Assembly: GCA_963921425.1 (NCBI GenBank)
Contig: OY992833.1
Span: forward strand, 30,242,698 to 30,306,697
Length of the DNA: 64,000 bases
Origin: Dryas octopetala
Lineage: Eukaryota > Streptophyta > Magnoliopsida > Rosales > Rosaceae
Direction: 5' to 3'
Shown: positions 31,801 through 41,046 of the stretch, one piece after another
Layout of the letters: each line of letters begins with the position of its first letter
Position numbering within the stretch: the first letter of the stretch is position 1
The notes under the pieces: generated by a model
Seen by the model: only the letters and a program-made list of their open reading frames with translations
Database searches by the model: none
What the model was told of the DNA's origin: nothing
Program-made: the position numbers and the translations under genes

Positions 31801-33014
31801 AAAAGCATGGTATAATAGTTAATAAAAGCACCCTTGATTTCTTCCAAGGAGTGACAATTTACCCCATCAGAGTCAAGAACTTGAGAGATGAGATTCCTTT
31901 TGCCCCGCTGTTTTGCTTTTTTGTGGAAGTAGGATGTATTTCGATCTCCTTCCTGTAGCCAAGTGACACGTGACCTTTGTTTCCACATAATCTCCTCCCT
32001 TTCAAGGAGGTCATTAAACTTGAGAGCTAATGCCCGCCTCTCGAGTGCAAGGTTTGCATTGAGTGGCTGCCTGTCAAGTTTCCCAATGTCTCTCTCAATT
32101 TTCTTCATTTCAGTGTTGAGCTTACCAAATACAGTGGAGTTCCAGTCTGTCAATTTGCCTGCCACGTGAGCAAGCTTCCCCCTGATAGTTATGTCATCCC
32201 GGGTATGCCAAGCCGCAGCAACAATCTGCTTACATGATTCCTCTCGGAGCCACATAGCTTCAAAGTGGAATCTCTTTTTCCTGTTTCGCGGTCTGGCCGG
32301 CCAGTGTGATTGCAGTGCCTTAAAGTCGAACAACAGAGGACAGTGATCCGAGGTGGTGGTGATCAGATGGCGGAGACTGATAGGCTGGCAAGTGTGGCGG
32401 AATTCCATATTCATTAGGCCCCGGTCCAATTTCTCTTTGATGTTTCCGTCCCCAGCCCGATTGTTGTCCCAGGTGAAAGGGCTACCCTCACTCTCAATTT
32501 CAGTCAGATTACAATCACTTATGGCCTCACAAAATTCTTCCATTTGTCTCGGGAGTCGCATTCTGCCACCCAATTTCTCAGTGTCTCTAAGTATCTCGTT
32601 GAAATCTCCAAATACAAGCCACAGACCGGTTGGGCCATGAGAGAGCCTACGGAGCAATTCCCAGGATTGGGTTCGAAGTTGTTGGCTTGGATGACCGTAG
32701 AAACCAGTGCCTCTAAATTTTTGCCCGACCCCCAGGCTAATTAGGGCATCAATATGACCTGTAGAGTAGGATAGAAGGGATACAGAGACTCTCTCCCTCC
32801 ACATTAGTGCAAGTCCTCCTCCCAGACCCACCCTATCAACCGCAATGCACCCTGCCATTCCCAGTTCAACTCGCACTCTCTCCATTTGTTGTACCGTCTT
32901 CTTAGTCTCCATTAAGAAGATCACGTCGGGATCTTGTGCCTTGAGCAACCTCTTCAAGGCTCGGAACGTGCGTGGGATCCCAAGCCCCCGCACATTCCAA
33001 CTTAGGGGTCTCAT
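28893..33014 (-). CDS. LINE ORF2: endonuclease, reverse transcriptase, RNase H
   Basis: An uninterrupted 1373-aa frame. Residues about 1-230 are an APE-like endonuclease (LSWNVRGLG, FLMETKK, WLVFGDFNEIL, TSDHCPLLFDF). From about 430 comes the non-LTR reverse transcriptase (PSKAPGPDGMPALFYQKFW, FRPIALCNVIYKIIAK, LKLDMAKAYDRVEW, GLRQGDPLSPYLF and the FFADDSLLF catalytic motif). A zf-RVT region follows near residue 1090 (WKIRIPQKIKIFTWKALH, then CTRCGK). The C-terminus is a plant-type RNase H (INVDAAV, ATEVRAILEGI, IESDAQDAV). The ATG overlaps the ORF1 stop as ATGA, which suggests coupled translation. It is not a host gene; the plus-strand frames across it are shadows. Confidence 0.92.
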   Translation of the reverse strand: MRPLSWNVRGLGIPRTFRALKRLLKAQDPDVIFLMETKKTVQQMERVRVELGMAGCIAVDRVGLGGGLALMWRERVSVSLLSYSTGHIDALISLGVGQKFRGTGFYGHPSQQLRTQSWELLRRLSHGPTGLWLVFGDFNEILRDTEKLGGRMRLPRQMEEFCEAISDCNLTEIESEGSPFTWDNNRAGDGNIKEKLDRGLMNMEFRHTCQPISLRHLITTTSDHCPLLFDFKALQSHWPARPRNRKKRFHFEAMWLREESCKQIVAAAWHTRDDITIRGKLAHVAGKLTDWNSTVFGKLNTEMKKIERDIGKLDRQPLNANLALERRALALKFNDLLEREEIMWKQRSRVTWLQEGDRNTSYFHKKAKQRGKRNLISQVLDSDGVNCHSLEEIKGAFINYYTMLFSSEGCCRVEEVTNAIPAKVTSDMNLRLSRAFTGVEVEAALKHMHPSKAPGPDGMPALFYQKFWDIVGHDITKLCLEVLNEGKSVAELNHTLITLVPKKQNPETVLEFRPIALCNVIYKIIAKMIVNRLKNELPAIISEPQTAFTPGQHIIDSTMVAFELMHSMKRQGPSGSPKLALKLDMAKAYDRVEWEYLRQVMISLGFNHRFIKIIMDCVTTVSYAINVNGEICGKIAPQRGLRQGDPLSPYLFLLCTEGLSRLLTQAETCGAIRGVAASRGGPSITHLFFADDSLLFLQAHPTDCQNLRAILDLYEKAAGQKINYQKSALTFSPHVDPATKQTIQGMLSVPIFHCHEKYLGLPTLTGRNKRIIFQEVKDRLRRTLSGWKEKFLSVGGKEVLIKSVALAMPMYVMGCFRIPENVCTELENMITNFWWGKNENKRCLHWLRWSKMCNPKREGGLGFRDLRSFNQALLAKQCWRILQSPELLVSRVMKAKYFSDSSLLNATLGHRPSYMWRSLLWGREVLETGLIWRIGDGTDVSIYQDRWVPLPSTLMISSPPTYLDANCTVSALKTISGAWNVDLIQKSFSPLEAQAILGLPFGQLNAPDRQAWFHTKNGIYSVRSGYWVARNIRQSNLQTDTSSSSPSVLSSIWKKLWKIRIPQKIKIFTWKALHDILPCRVALCKRNIGHDPYCTRCGKNYETVIHSLWDCRKAKDLWAGSFLEAVAHVWKPRDFTDLFIAICNTAVDFEIEWFCVGAWLLWHDKNCILHNSLSLSAAQILTKTEEYINEFRTANLKAPPGPGNLHACWEAHPPNTVKINVDAAVPTSRDSRGVGAVARNDKGELLAAIAMPFQCAWTVQATEVRAILEGIKLAKTLDVQQCIIESDAQDAVSSFTQMEGIPAAWLFLDEARPLLRTFSAISIQFRKRSCNRLAHLVAQHSINLDTSVLWKDSFPSWLLSALTVERDFSGHEP

Positions 33015-33178
33015 TGTTCGTGGTGGGCCGGGTTCTCCGGTCCCACCACTTCGGCAGCAATATCAGCTCCAGGTAAGCTCATTGTAGTTTTCGATTTTTT
33101 ACGTGGTTCAAACACTCCATTGTCAACCAAATTAGTTTTGCGTTTGTTCCCAAGCATTGGGACAGGTTCCATTGACAT
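33011..33178 (-). pseudogene. 3' end of LINE ORF1, truncated by insertion
   Basis: The frame encodes 55 aa to its stop, basic in the middle (LGNKRKTNLVDN, EPRKKSKTT) and ending NPAHHEQ. It occupies the place of an L1 ORF1 tail just upstream of ORF2. The nucleic-acid-binding and zinc-knuckle parts are missing because the element is 5'-truncated. The TGA at 33011-33013 shares bases with the ORF2 ATG at 33012-33014. Confidence 0.65.
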
Positions 33179-33208
33179 GGCAGTTGGGGGGGTTTATTTT
33201 AATGATAA

Positions 33209-33223
33209 TGGGAAGTGTGGGTT
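33209..33223. repeat. LINE target-site duplication, right copy
   Basis: TGGGAAGTGTGGGTT, identical to 28836-28850. Confidence 0.85.
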
Positions 33224-33649
33224 GAGTGCATTGATAATGTGGAGAGAGAAATCAAATGAGTGACCTAATTCTTAATAAAGTGGCCTAATTGTTACATTTT
33301 AATGATCATGGTATTACATACATATCCAAATATTTTTAAAATTTGGTTGATTTTTTATAAAGATTATCTTTGTAGTTATATTAAAAAATGAACAATTCTA
33401 ATTATAAATTTACACTATAAATAAAAAAAAATAAAAAACAAAGATCTATGGAGAAAATAAATTAGAAAAGTTGGATAACATTCCTCTTAAAGCTATAACA
33501 AGGTGGAAGAGTACATGATCAAATTATTGTTTGGTGGACGGAGGCCATGGCTTCATGGGTTGCACTAGTTAGTTTGGGGTTTAGGATCCAACTTCTTTCA
33601 TCTGAAAGTGAAAGCCCATTAAGACCAGGCTTGAATGAACATGGATTCA
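33224..33649. other. intergenic continuation of the LINE target
   Basis: AT-rich, no gene or hairpin recognised, although it is next to the duplicated cluster flank at 33650. Confidence 0.4.
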
Positions 33650-34010
33650 TAATTGACATATCAAAATGGGCAAGTTTTTTTTAAAATTGAAGGCCCGGAG
33701 CAGCCCAGTCGTTTTCATATGTCATTTTAACCAGGAATGAAGAATTCCCAACATAGCAGACAAACCCGATCCTGAGAAATGAAGCACTATGTTGGAGTCA
33801 TAGTATGAGAAAACGGTATATCCCCACTATGATACGCCATATCAAAGATGACAAGTCACTCTAAGACAAAAATAAAGAATAAAGGGGACCTACTAAATGA
33901 AGAGGCCCCAAGTAAATAGATTAGCTAGCCAATCTTGTTTCAAAGCCAAGATGCTAATTTTCTTGCAAATGCTAATAATGCATATATAATATAATACAAT
34001 ACAATAACAT
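33650..34010. repeat. segmental repeat, partner of 26228-26520
   Basis: Same ordered blocks as listed for 26228. It marks the outer limit of the duplicated MIR482 flanks that I can recognise. Confidence 0.6.
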
Positions 34011-35061
34011 ATATGATGATGCGTGATAAAGAAACTGTTTGCCGGACCATTACTTGTATTATAAAGACAAATCGTTTAGTGGATAAATTTAATCTTTTAA
34101 TAAAATATATATTAGTTTTTGGGCAACAACTTTAATAATATTGGTTGATTCAAAGTGACCTGGCAGTATTGTAGTCCATTAACCACAGTAAGAAGGAAAG
34201 AGAAAAGTAACTCTTTCCTATGCTTTGCAAATGCAATGCTTGCATGCCTTTCTAGAAGTGAACAAGGGATCCAATGCAGAGGAGGCGTGCGTGTTCGACC
34301 CGGTTGCGCTTTTTGGTCCAATAGAGCGCCGTACATGGCTTGAAACGGCTACAAACGGATCGGCTTGGGAGTGGGACCCACACTTTGCTAGTCAAGATAC
34401 ACTATCGAGGCCCTCACGCGCCGCTTCCTGTCCACCAATCAGTGGACAGTCAAGAGACACATGGCGCTTTTTGGGATTTCCTCACTAGACAACTGGCCCT
34501 CGAGTATCCAATGATTGATTTTATCTTCACTACTTCTTCGGGATGTTGCTGCCTTTCTCACTAATTGCCTAATTCATGTTACATACATTTTTTATATCTA
34601 TTCACGTTTGCCACTTTAAAATATATATTTCCCTTTTATATTCAAATAAATAGAGAAATGTAGTGTTTGTAATAAATATTGATATAGTTATGATAATTAT
34701 AAACTAGTTATATAAATTTTGATTTTGATTTTTTTGTAAATTTGTACATCTAAAGTGAATAATGCAAATTTGTTCTAGTTCTTATCAAAAAAGGTTCCCT
34801 TAAAAAGCTTCTCTATTATATCATTCCTTAATTAAATTACATTACTTAATTCTTTTATCAAATTAGAAAAAAATACTTCCAAATTATTAATTAATTAGTT
34901 ACCCAAATGAAATAACCTTTAAGGCTTTAACTTGCATTTTTACGTCGTGTTTTGTTTCAAATTCATTTTTTTTTGTCTTTTAATATCATTTATGATGTCA
35001 AATATTATAAAGCTCTCCATTCAAGATTTTTTTTATAAAATTTGAAACTATGTTGAGTACT

Positions 35062-35108
35062 AGCTAACTAAGTTTCTCCAGACCAAAAAAAAAAAAAAAG
35101 CTAACTAA
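35062..35108 (+). mobile_element. micro-insertion: CTCCAGACC + poly(A), 10-bp repeats
   Basis: AGCTAACTAA at 35062-35071 and 35099-35108 brackets GTTTCTCCAGACC followed by 14 A's. It is a + strand example with a GACC-A core. Confidence 0.65.
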
Positions 35109-36242
35109 TTTTGATGTAAAAATAAGGTAATGGTGACGTAAAATACCAAGCGGCTTAAGCATTGATATGGATTGATAAGCAGTGACTCAGTGAGCATGAA
35201 AAATGCAAGTCCTCAATTTCAGATTTCAAGGACTTGGGGCCCTTATGCGTGATGGGTCCCATGTATTATTGCTCTATCATGGGTGAGAAACCAAGAGTCA
35301 ACTTTGAACAGATTAATCTCTCATCAACAATATATAACTATCTGTAAAACGAGAGTCGTTCGATTGAGATCAGAAGGCTGTACGAGGTTCTGTTAAGAAA
35401 TATGGATAGGAACACCACCTGTGATGGAGACAGTCACCAACTTCTGGTGGACATGAGAGCATAGTATCATCCATTCATTGCAACAATGCAATACAAAAAA
35501 GAAAAAAAAAAAATAGCAAAAGTGAAAGAAAGAGAATCTCACCGCTGACTTATGCTTCCTCTTTATAGCTTTTGCTTTTTTCGTGTCATGAACGTATCCA
35601 TGGCAAAGTGATTGTCTTTGTTTGTTGGTTTACTTACTTACCCACCAGCCTCCATCAAACTCTAAAAGTTTGCTTCAATGGACTATAAAATCTCTTTCAT
35701 GATTCATGCACAAAGAAAATCACTAATGCAACTATTTCTTCCAAAACATGGCTGGGTCCCCCCACCTCATTTTGACAAACTAGTATAATTTTTTCTTTAC
35801 AATTGTTTTTACTTTTACTTTTTATGTCAGTCTCAAATTCTACATGGAAGGCAGGCGTTGATACTTGTAGCAAGAAGAAATGGGTTTTTCTGACCAAAAA
35901 AATATTTTGTTGGGTTTATTTATCAAAGAAAAAAAAAAGCATAACTTGTAACCCACAAGAAGCCCAAGTTTCTTCTGGGCCTTGTTCTAAGGCAGCCCAA
36001 ATCAACTGAACTATTTAAATATTATTTTACAGAATAACTTCCAGCCTTCCTAATTAATAGTGTGATAGGACTTCGGAGAAAACATAAGACACTTGATTTG
36101 AAAAGGTTGAGATCATTATAACCACTGAAATATAATGATTTGGTTCTAAAGTTGAAGCATGCCCACACATAACATGACCTTTTTTTTTTTTTCATCTTTT
36201 TCCTTTCCTCATGTTTATTATATATATTCTTCATTATCTTTC

Positions 36243-36277
36243 ATTCTTCATTTTTTTTTTGGCCAGGAATTCTTCAT
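36243..36277 (-). mobile_element. micro-insertion: TCCTGGCC + poly(A), 9-bp repeats
   Basis: ATTCTTCAT at 36243-36251 and 36269-36277 flanks nine T's and GGCCAGGA. Confidence 0.55.
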
Positions 36278-36938
36278 CATTGTATATCTTTCTGTATAAA
36301 TAATTAAAGGACATATTTGCTGTTTTGTGGTAGTGAGTTCTTACATGAACAGTGTTTTATTGCTCAATCATCCTGCATAGCTGAAATTCGGCTCATTTGT
36401 CTGTTTCGGAGTTCCATGCATGCACAGGATTCTATGTGATGACCCACCACGCACTTACCATACACCTTCCCTCAATAATAAGGTAATAAATCTAAAAAGT
36501 TGGCCATTAAAACCTTTTTTGTCTTGATATGACTCTTGAGCCGATGAGGGAGTGGGGAAAAAAAAATAAAAAAATTCAACACAAACAAACAAGCCACGTT
36601 CACATTATCACATACACAGACAAATAAACCCCATATCCAATTCCACCTTTTTTTCTCCTCCATGAGAATAATATGAAAATTCCAAGAGCCTTGGAAACCG
36701 AGTTAGTGGAGTTATTTGCATTCCCCACAAACATGCCCTTAACCAGCTAGCTTGGACCAAGAATTTCTACTTCACTTTATTACAAATTGAATTAAATTTT
36801 TTTACTAAATAAAATTAAAATAATGGCACTCATATTCAACCAAAAGCTACAATCAAGCTAGCTAGCTCGTCTTTATATATGACCCCATCATGTCCCCTCA
36901 GCTCTATACTCATAGTCTCATACCACTCTTTCTAGTTT

Positions 36939-37245
36939 CTAGTCCTCCTTTAATGCTAGCCACCTAGCACTTAACATTTTCAGCTCAATCACTTTTGTGT
37001 CATCCATAATTTCGCTAAGCAACATCGACCATGATCGCCAGCCATCAGTGGGGCTTTGTCTACTTGGGTGGTGGACATGAAGGTGGTAATGGTGATGGTG
37101 GTTGGCGGCAGCGGCGCGGCGGAGAAGGGTCCTGTTGTAAATATGGGTGAAAGCTGATGGCAAAACAACATAAAAAACAAGGCTTTGCAATTGCGCTCTC
37201 CTGAATTTCTGGCCAGCACAAGAGGCAGAATCGGTAGAGCGCCAT
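36939..37245 (-). other. GC-richer stretch with short overlapping frames, unassigned
   Basis: Several short - strand frames overlap here, one with a His-rich run (ANHHHHYHLHVHHPSRQ). A TATA-like TTTATATATGA lies at 36870 but on the downstream side. I recognise no family and no codon pattern that picks out one frame. It could be a small secreted-peptide gene or nothing. Confidence 0.2.
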
Positions 37246-38451
37246 TATTGCATTGCGGGGAATTGAGGGTAGCGGTCCGAATTTACCTTAACCTTAGGTC
37301 TCTTTATTTTTCTTTAATTACTTAACTTTGGGGTCTTTGTGCTTTGATTTCTACGTCTTTGCTCCTAGTTCACCTCTTCCTTTTATCTTTTTTTTTTCTT
37401 GGGTTTTTTTGCATGTTTAATGTTATGAAACATGGGATGTAAGAGATGCATACGAGGTAGCTTCGTTTATTTGGGTGGTTTTTTTTACTGTTTGTAATGC
37501 TGCTGGGCATGCATCACTTACACCTGTCATGTCATGTATTTGCTCTGTTTTGAATTGGAGGTATGAAATAAAGAAAGAATGACTTTATTTTCTCGATTCT
37601 TTTGTCTGTCTCTCTTTCCTCTTTAATTTTGATCGATCTTTTGCCTTTTGTTTTTGTTGTCTCTTGCCTGATCTAGATGCTGATTCAAAGTAGAATCTGA
37701 TTTTGTGAAAGCTTTGGCTGCATCATGGAAATTCCATGCTCTGTACTTTATACTTTTTATCATTTCAATCTTTAATTCCTGAAAAAAGCAATTAAGTTCA
37801 TGTTTTGGCCAAATATACTTGTTGTGAAAAAGGGTTGTAAAGCTGTTCACTGTTGAAGCCAAATTCCAAGGCATCATGTGTTTTTGGCTCAGCATACATA
37901 AAACAGAAAAAAAGAAGAACATGGTGCCAAGTTGGCTGCAGCCCGAGCAGCTAGCCAAGCTATAAGGAATTTGATAGGCTGTTAATTAAAGAATTTCACC
38001 AAATGATAACCCATTTATTGCCAAAATTGCCAGAAGTGAATATTTGTCTATTCCAAAAACAGAAAAAAGTATCTTTTACATAAAAGTCAAATTAAGTATC
38101 AACCATTATTCATCATGACCTACCTAATTCCTATATTCATATAAATCTATAAGAAACGCCACTGCTTCATCGATGCAAAATGTTCACATGCTTTGGCATT
38201 ACCACAAAATCAGTTGTATGGGTAAATATATTATAGTTTATGGTATACTAAACATTTTCATAATTGGCCCCGATAATCACCAAAAAAAGAAAAACATTTT
38301 CATAATTAACAAGTCACAACCAAGGCCTCTCTCTTGTTGGAAGGAGGAAGAAGGTATAAAAAGAAAGGGTTATCTAATAATATATCCATAAATTGAAAAT
38401 ATCAAGAAGCAAATCTAGCATCCCCTGCTTGATGGGGTCAATTGATATAAA
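37246..38451. other. intergenic region
   Basis: No gene recognised. It holds the micro-insertion at 38250-38307. Confidence 0.4.
38250..38307 (+). mobile_element. micro-insertion with 16-bp perfect repeats
   Basis: AAACATTTTCATAATT at 38250-38265 and 38292-38307. The 26-bp insert starts GGCCCCGATAATCACC and ends in seven A's plus GAA. It keeps slightly more 3'-end sequence than most. Confidence 0.7.
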
Positions 38452-38780
38452 TGAGGGATCCTCTTGTGGGGCCCACATAAGTCATTTTGTGTTGATCCGA
38501 ATCGTTCATTTTTTACATCTCTATTGATAGATCATTCCTGCAAAAAAACAGCCAAATCGAAAACCGTTTACCTATTTGATTAAGCGATCAAAGTTTAGGT
38601 GTTTATAGACGAACTTGTTGTTCGTCTATTTGTTTGATCTAAATTGAATATCTTAACTGTTTCCAATTTGACTAATTTTTTACAGAGATAATCTATCAAT
38701 AAAGATGTAAAAAGAACGGTTCAGATCGACACAAAACAACTTGTATAGGCCCCACAGGGGAATTCCTTTTTAACACTAAA
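38452..38780. mobile_element. MITE with long imperfect inverted arms
   Basis: The left arm (TGTGGGGCCCACATAAGTCA, TTTTGTGTTGATCCGAA, TTTTTACATCTCTATTGATAG) is matched in inverse on the right (CTATCAATAAAGATGTAAAAA, TCAGATCGACACAAAAC, AGGCCCCACAGGGG). The centre contains a shorter palindrome GACGAACTTGTTGTTCGTC. No coding capacity. Confidence 0.65.
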
Positions 38781-39079
38781 TGAGAGATCCTTTCTAATAA
38801 GGCTGCTATATATATATATATGTAATATGTATGTATACTTTGGTCCAGAATTGATATATGTGGGTACATTAGGCCCATTTAATTGCAGTGACTGATATTG
38901 AACAGAGGCTGCAGATTAGACTTGGACATTTGATAGGAAAACTTCACATACTGATGGGTTATATGGGCCAACTTTTAACCTTACTGCTACTCTGTTAGCT
39001 TCTCTCCATTGACTCAGAAATCAGCTACTGAGAAGGATCCAATGGGCCCTCTCCTACAGACATGATGTTGTTGGAGAGG

Positions 39080-39360
39080 CTAAGAAAGGATTAGGTATTT
39101 AGGTGGCATTTGCAGGCTATCAATGTTCCCTTCCAACATCTCCACAACTTTTGTCATTGAGGGACGATCTAATGCCTTCACTTGAATGCACCATAACCCA
39201 ACAATGCATAGCTTTCGTGCAGCCTCAGTTTCAGTCACATAGTCAATTTCTAGGTCTCCTCCCTCATTTATATACTCATAAGCCCACATTGGAATGTTCA
39301 CTCCATTTTTCCTCTGGCCATTCCCAACATCAACCTCCCAAACCTATAAGCATCTGATTT
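39080..39360 (-). pseudogene. protein kinase C-lobe remnant, LRK10L/PR5K type
   Basis: Read on the - strand the first part gives KSDAYRFGRLMLGMARGK (kinase subdomain IX-like SDVYSFGMLLLEM) and reaches a stop. After a frame change the sequence continues IPMWAYEYINEGGDLE..ARKLCIVGLWCIQVKALDRPSM..VVEMLEGN, which is subdomain XI with the invariant Arg of DRPSM. The ending MPPKYLILS replaces the usual MPPKPF. Nothing of the N-lobe or catalytic loop is nearby, so it cannot be active. It lies downstream of two receptor ectodomain copies on the same strand and is probably the relic of their kinase half. Confidence 0.75.
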
Positions 39361-39779
39361 GATCATCAAAGACAAAGATATGCCTATGTATGAATGACCA
39401 ATATACACAAATTACATTTGATTTTTTTTACCTTTCCAAGCTTTGTACTTCGTACTTCCGAGTTGCTTCCTGGAGCTTTCAACAAACTCTATATATTTAC
39501 CAGCAATTGAAGAAAACCAAGGGGGAAGGTTTTGGTCGCATCCAATTTCTTAGTCAACTTCACAGACACAAAGTAAACAAGGAAGCTGGCTCATGAAAAG
39601 TTTTACATACAGAGCCATTTGAATCAGACTTTTTGATTACCCACATTATACTTCAATTATTCATCAGAAAAAAAAGACAATTGAATAACATTCTTGTCGC
39701 CTCACAGATAGAGTCCAACAAAGGTATCATATAGCATTATATGTAGTTGTAGAAGGTGAAGGTATATGTGGGTTAGTTA
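39361..39779. other. spacer between kinase relic and truncated receptor copy
   Basis: 39500-39580 (AACCAAGGGGGAAGGTTTTGGTCGCAT, quoted in part: CAAGGGGGAAGG..TTGGTCGCAT) is paralogous to 46085-46140 downstream of the intact copy, so both copies share their 3' flank. Confidence 0.5.
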
Positions 39780-40520
39780 TCAAGCATTGCTGATTGTTGG
39801 TGTCAAGGATTGCTGATTCTGCAGATTCTCCTCCTCAGATGCTTTTGGTCGTTTACGATATCTTCGGAAAACGACCACAATTATGAGAATTATAAGAATT
39901 AGACGAATTTGAGCTGAAAATGCATAGAAAGATGAATTAAAACAACTTTCGAGGGAATGAATCGAAATTGCTATAAAAACAAGATTAATTGTCAAAAACA
40001 ACTTGGTACCTGCCAGTGCCATTCCCACATATATTAAGATAAAATGAGTTGCTGCGAGTTCTGAATACTCTGCATTTGCATACAAACAGTATGAATTGAA
40101 ACAGAAGAATAATGACCATCCAAGATAATTAAGAAACATAATCCAGAGACATAAAGTTAGGCATATATATATACTGAGCTTTTGAGCATACATATGTGAA
40201 TGGCTTATCCCATGAACTTATTAGGCATGATTTACCAGATAAAGAGCAATCCCTGCACTCGAGCGACCATCCAAGATCAAACCCTCCTTGCAACAGTTTC
40301 ACCAAAGCTCCATAAGTAGGGAACTCAATTTCTTCATAATCTACAAGAGCCACTCAATCCAGCACGATGGTTGAAGACGATAATATGAGTGTTGTCCGTC
40401 ATAAATAGCATAGACGTGACGTGAGTCCCATTTCTAGTCAAACATGGAACTGTCGTATAGTTAGCTGCCATGCTGCTGTTTTTGGAGCACTTCACAAATC
40501 GAATACGACTATGCTATTTA
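39780..40520 (-). pseudogene. truncated WAK/LRK10L-like receptor ectodomain
   Basis: A paralogue of the gene at 46370-47534. It keeps the exon with LVKLLQGGFDLGWSLECRDC and CLISSWDKPFTYVC (WAK-associated C-terminal domain), the membrane exon (EYSELAATHFILIYVGMALA) and the tail exon 39780-39913 (RLILIILIIVVVFRRYRKR, ending SLTPTISNA). The N-terminal galacturonan-binding part, about 130 residues, is absent: homology stops near 40510. The first exon also has a frame change near 40345, and the position matching the exon 1 donor reads AAAG|CT where GT is needed. A Copia element starts 73 bases upstream of the breakpoint. Confidence 0.78.
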
Positions 40521-40587
40521 TAAAAATTCACAGAAGAAGCTCCACATGTAGTCTTGAAGAATTAATTTACAAAAATGCTGCTTATTG

Positions 40588-40592
40588 CTTAA
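40588..40592. repeat. Copia target duplication CTTAA, left
   Basis: CTTAA directly before the left LTR, repeated at 45558-45562. Confidence 0.85.
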
Positions 40593-40952
40593 TATTAGAG
40601 TTAGTTAAGGCATTTGCCTGATAAGCAAGTTTCCTGCTTTTAGTTTGTTAATTAAAGTATAGTTGCTTAGTTGGCATTGCCTCATAGGGTAGTGCTTGCA
40701 TTGCTGTAAGAGCTCATAGGCTCATGTGTGGCAACGGTCATATTTGATCAATGCTATGTCGTTTTGTATAACAGAATTTTGTAATGGAATATATGGTTGC
40801 TGGTGTGTGCATCTTGCACATGTGAGCATGCCTTTCTCGTGAATCATTCTCTTCTTTCTCTCATCACTCTGAAATCCTCTCTGTAACCCCAGTACCATTC
40901 TTGCTTACATTCCTGGTCACATTCCAGGTATATTCATTCAGTAAATTCAACA
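40593..40952 (+). repeat. Copia left LTR
   Basis: Begins TATTAGAGTTAG and ends TAAATTCAACA. 360 bp, nearly identical to 45198-45557. Confidence 0.92.
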
Positions 40953-40970
40953 TGGTATCAGAGCCCAGGT
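40953..40970 (+). promoter_or_regulatory. Copia primer-binding site
   Basis: TGGTATCAGAGCCCAGG directly abuts the left LTR. TGGTATCAGAGC is the usual complement of the initiator Met-tRNA 3' end in plant Copia elements. Confidence 0.85.
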
Positions 40971-41046
40971 TGGTTCTGTGACTGGGCGTTGTACTGTGTG
41001 TGTGAGCTAGAGTGAAACAGAGGATCAAATCCATCTAGATCTAGGC

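Larger units (their letters stand above)
28851..33208 (-). mobile_element. L1-type LINE, 5'-truncated, with A tail and 15-bp duplication
   Basis: The poly(T) at 28851-28870 is the 3' tail of a - strand element. The 3' UTR between the ORF2 stop and the tail is only some 20 bases, ending GCTTTCCATC. The element runs through ORF2 and keeps the last 55 codons of ORF1, then stops abruptly at 33208 against the target duplication. This is the usual incomplete reverse transcription of L1 elements. An intact ORF2 and perfect duplication imply a recent insertion. Confidence 0.88.
34011..36938. other. intergenic region
   Basis: 34225-34510 is locally GC-rich (GCGCCGTACATGG, CACGCGCCGC, CCAATCAGTGG) and looks promoter-like or foreign, but has no convincing frame. 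The rest is AT-rich with long homopolymers. Two micro-insertions (35062-35108, 36243-36277) are listed separately. Confidence 0.4.

Noticed and set aside
34225-34510. Gene fragment in a GC-rich stretch
   Set aside because: Several short overlapping frames but none with a family motif or splice structure.
35881-35917. Further micro-insertion (TTCTGACC + A's)
   Set aside because: The flanking repeat is only TGGGTTT (7 bp), too short to be convincing, although the core fits.
36939-37245. Possible secreted-peptide gene
   Set aside because: No match to CLE, CEP, IDA, RALF or DVL endings that I know, and several frames are equally open. Kept only as a low-confidence feature.
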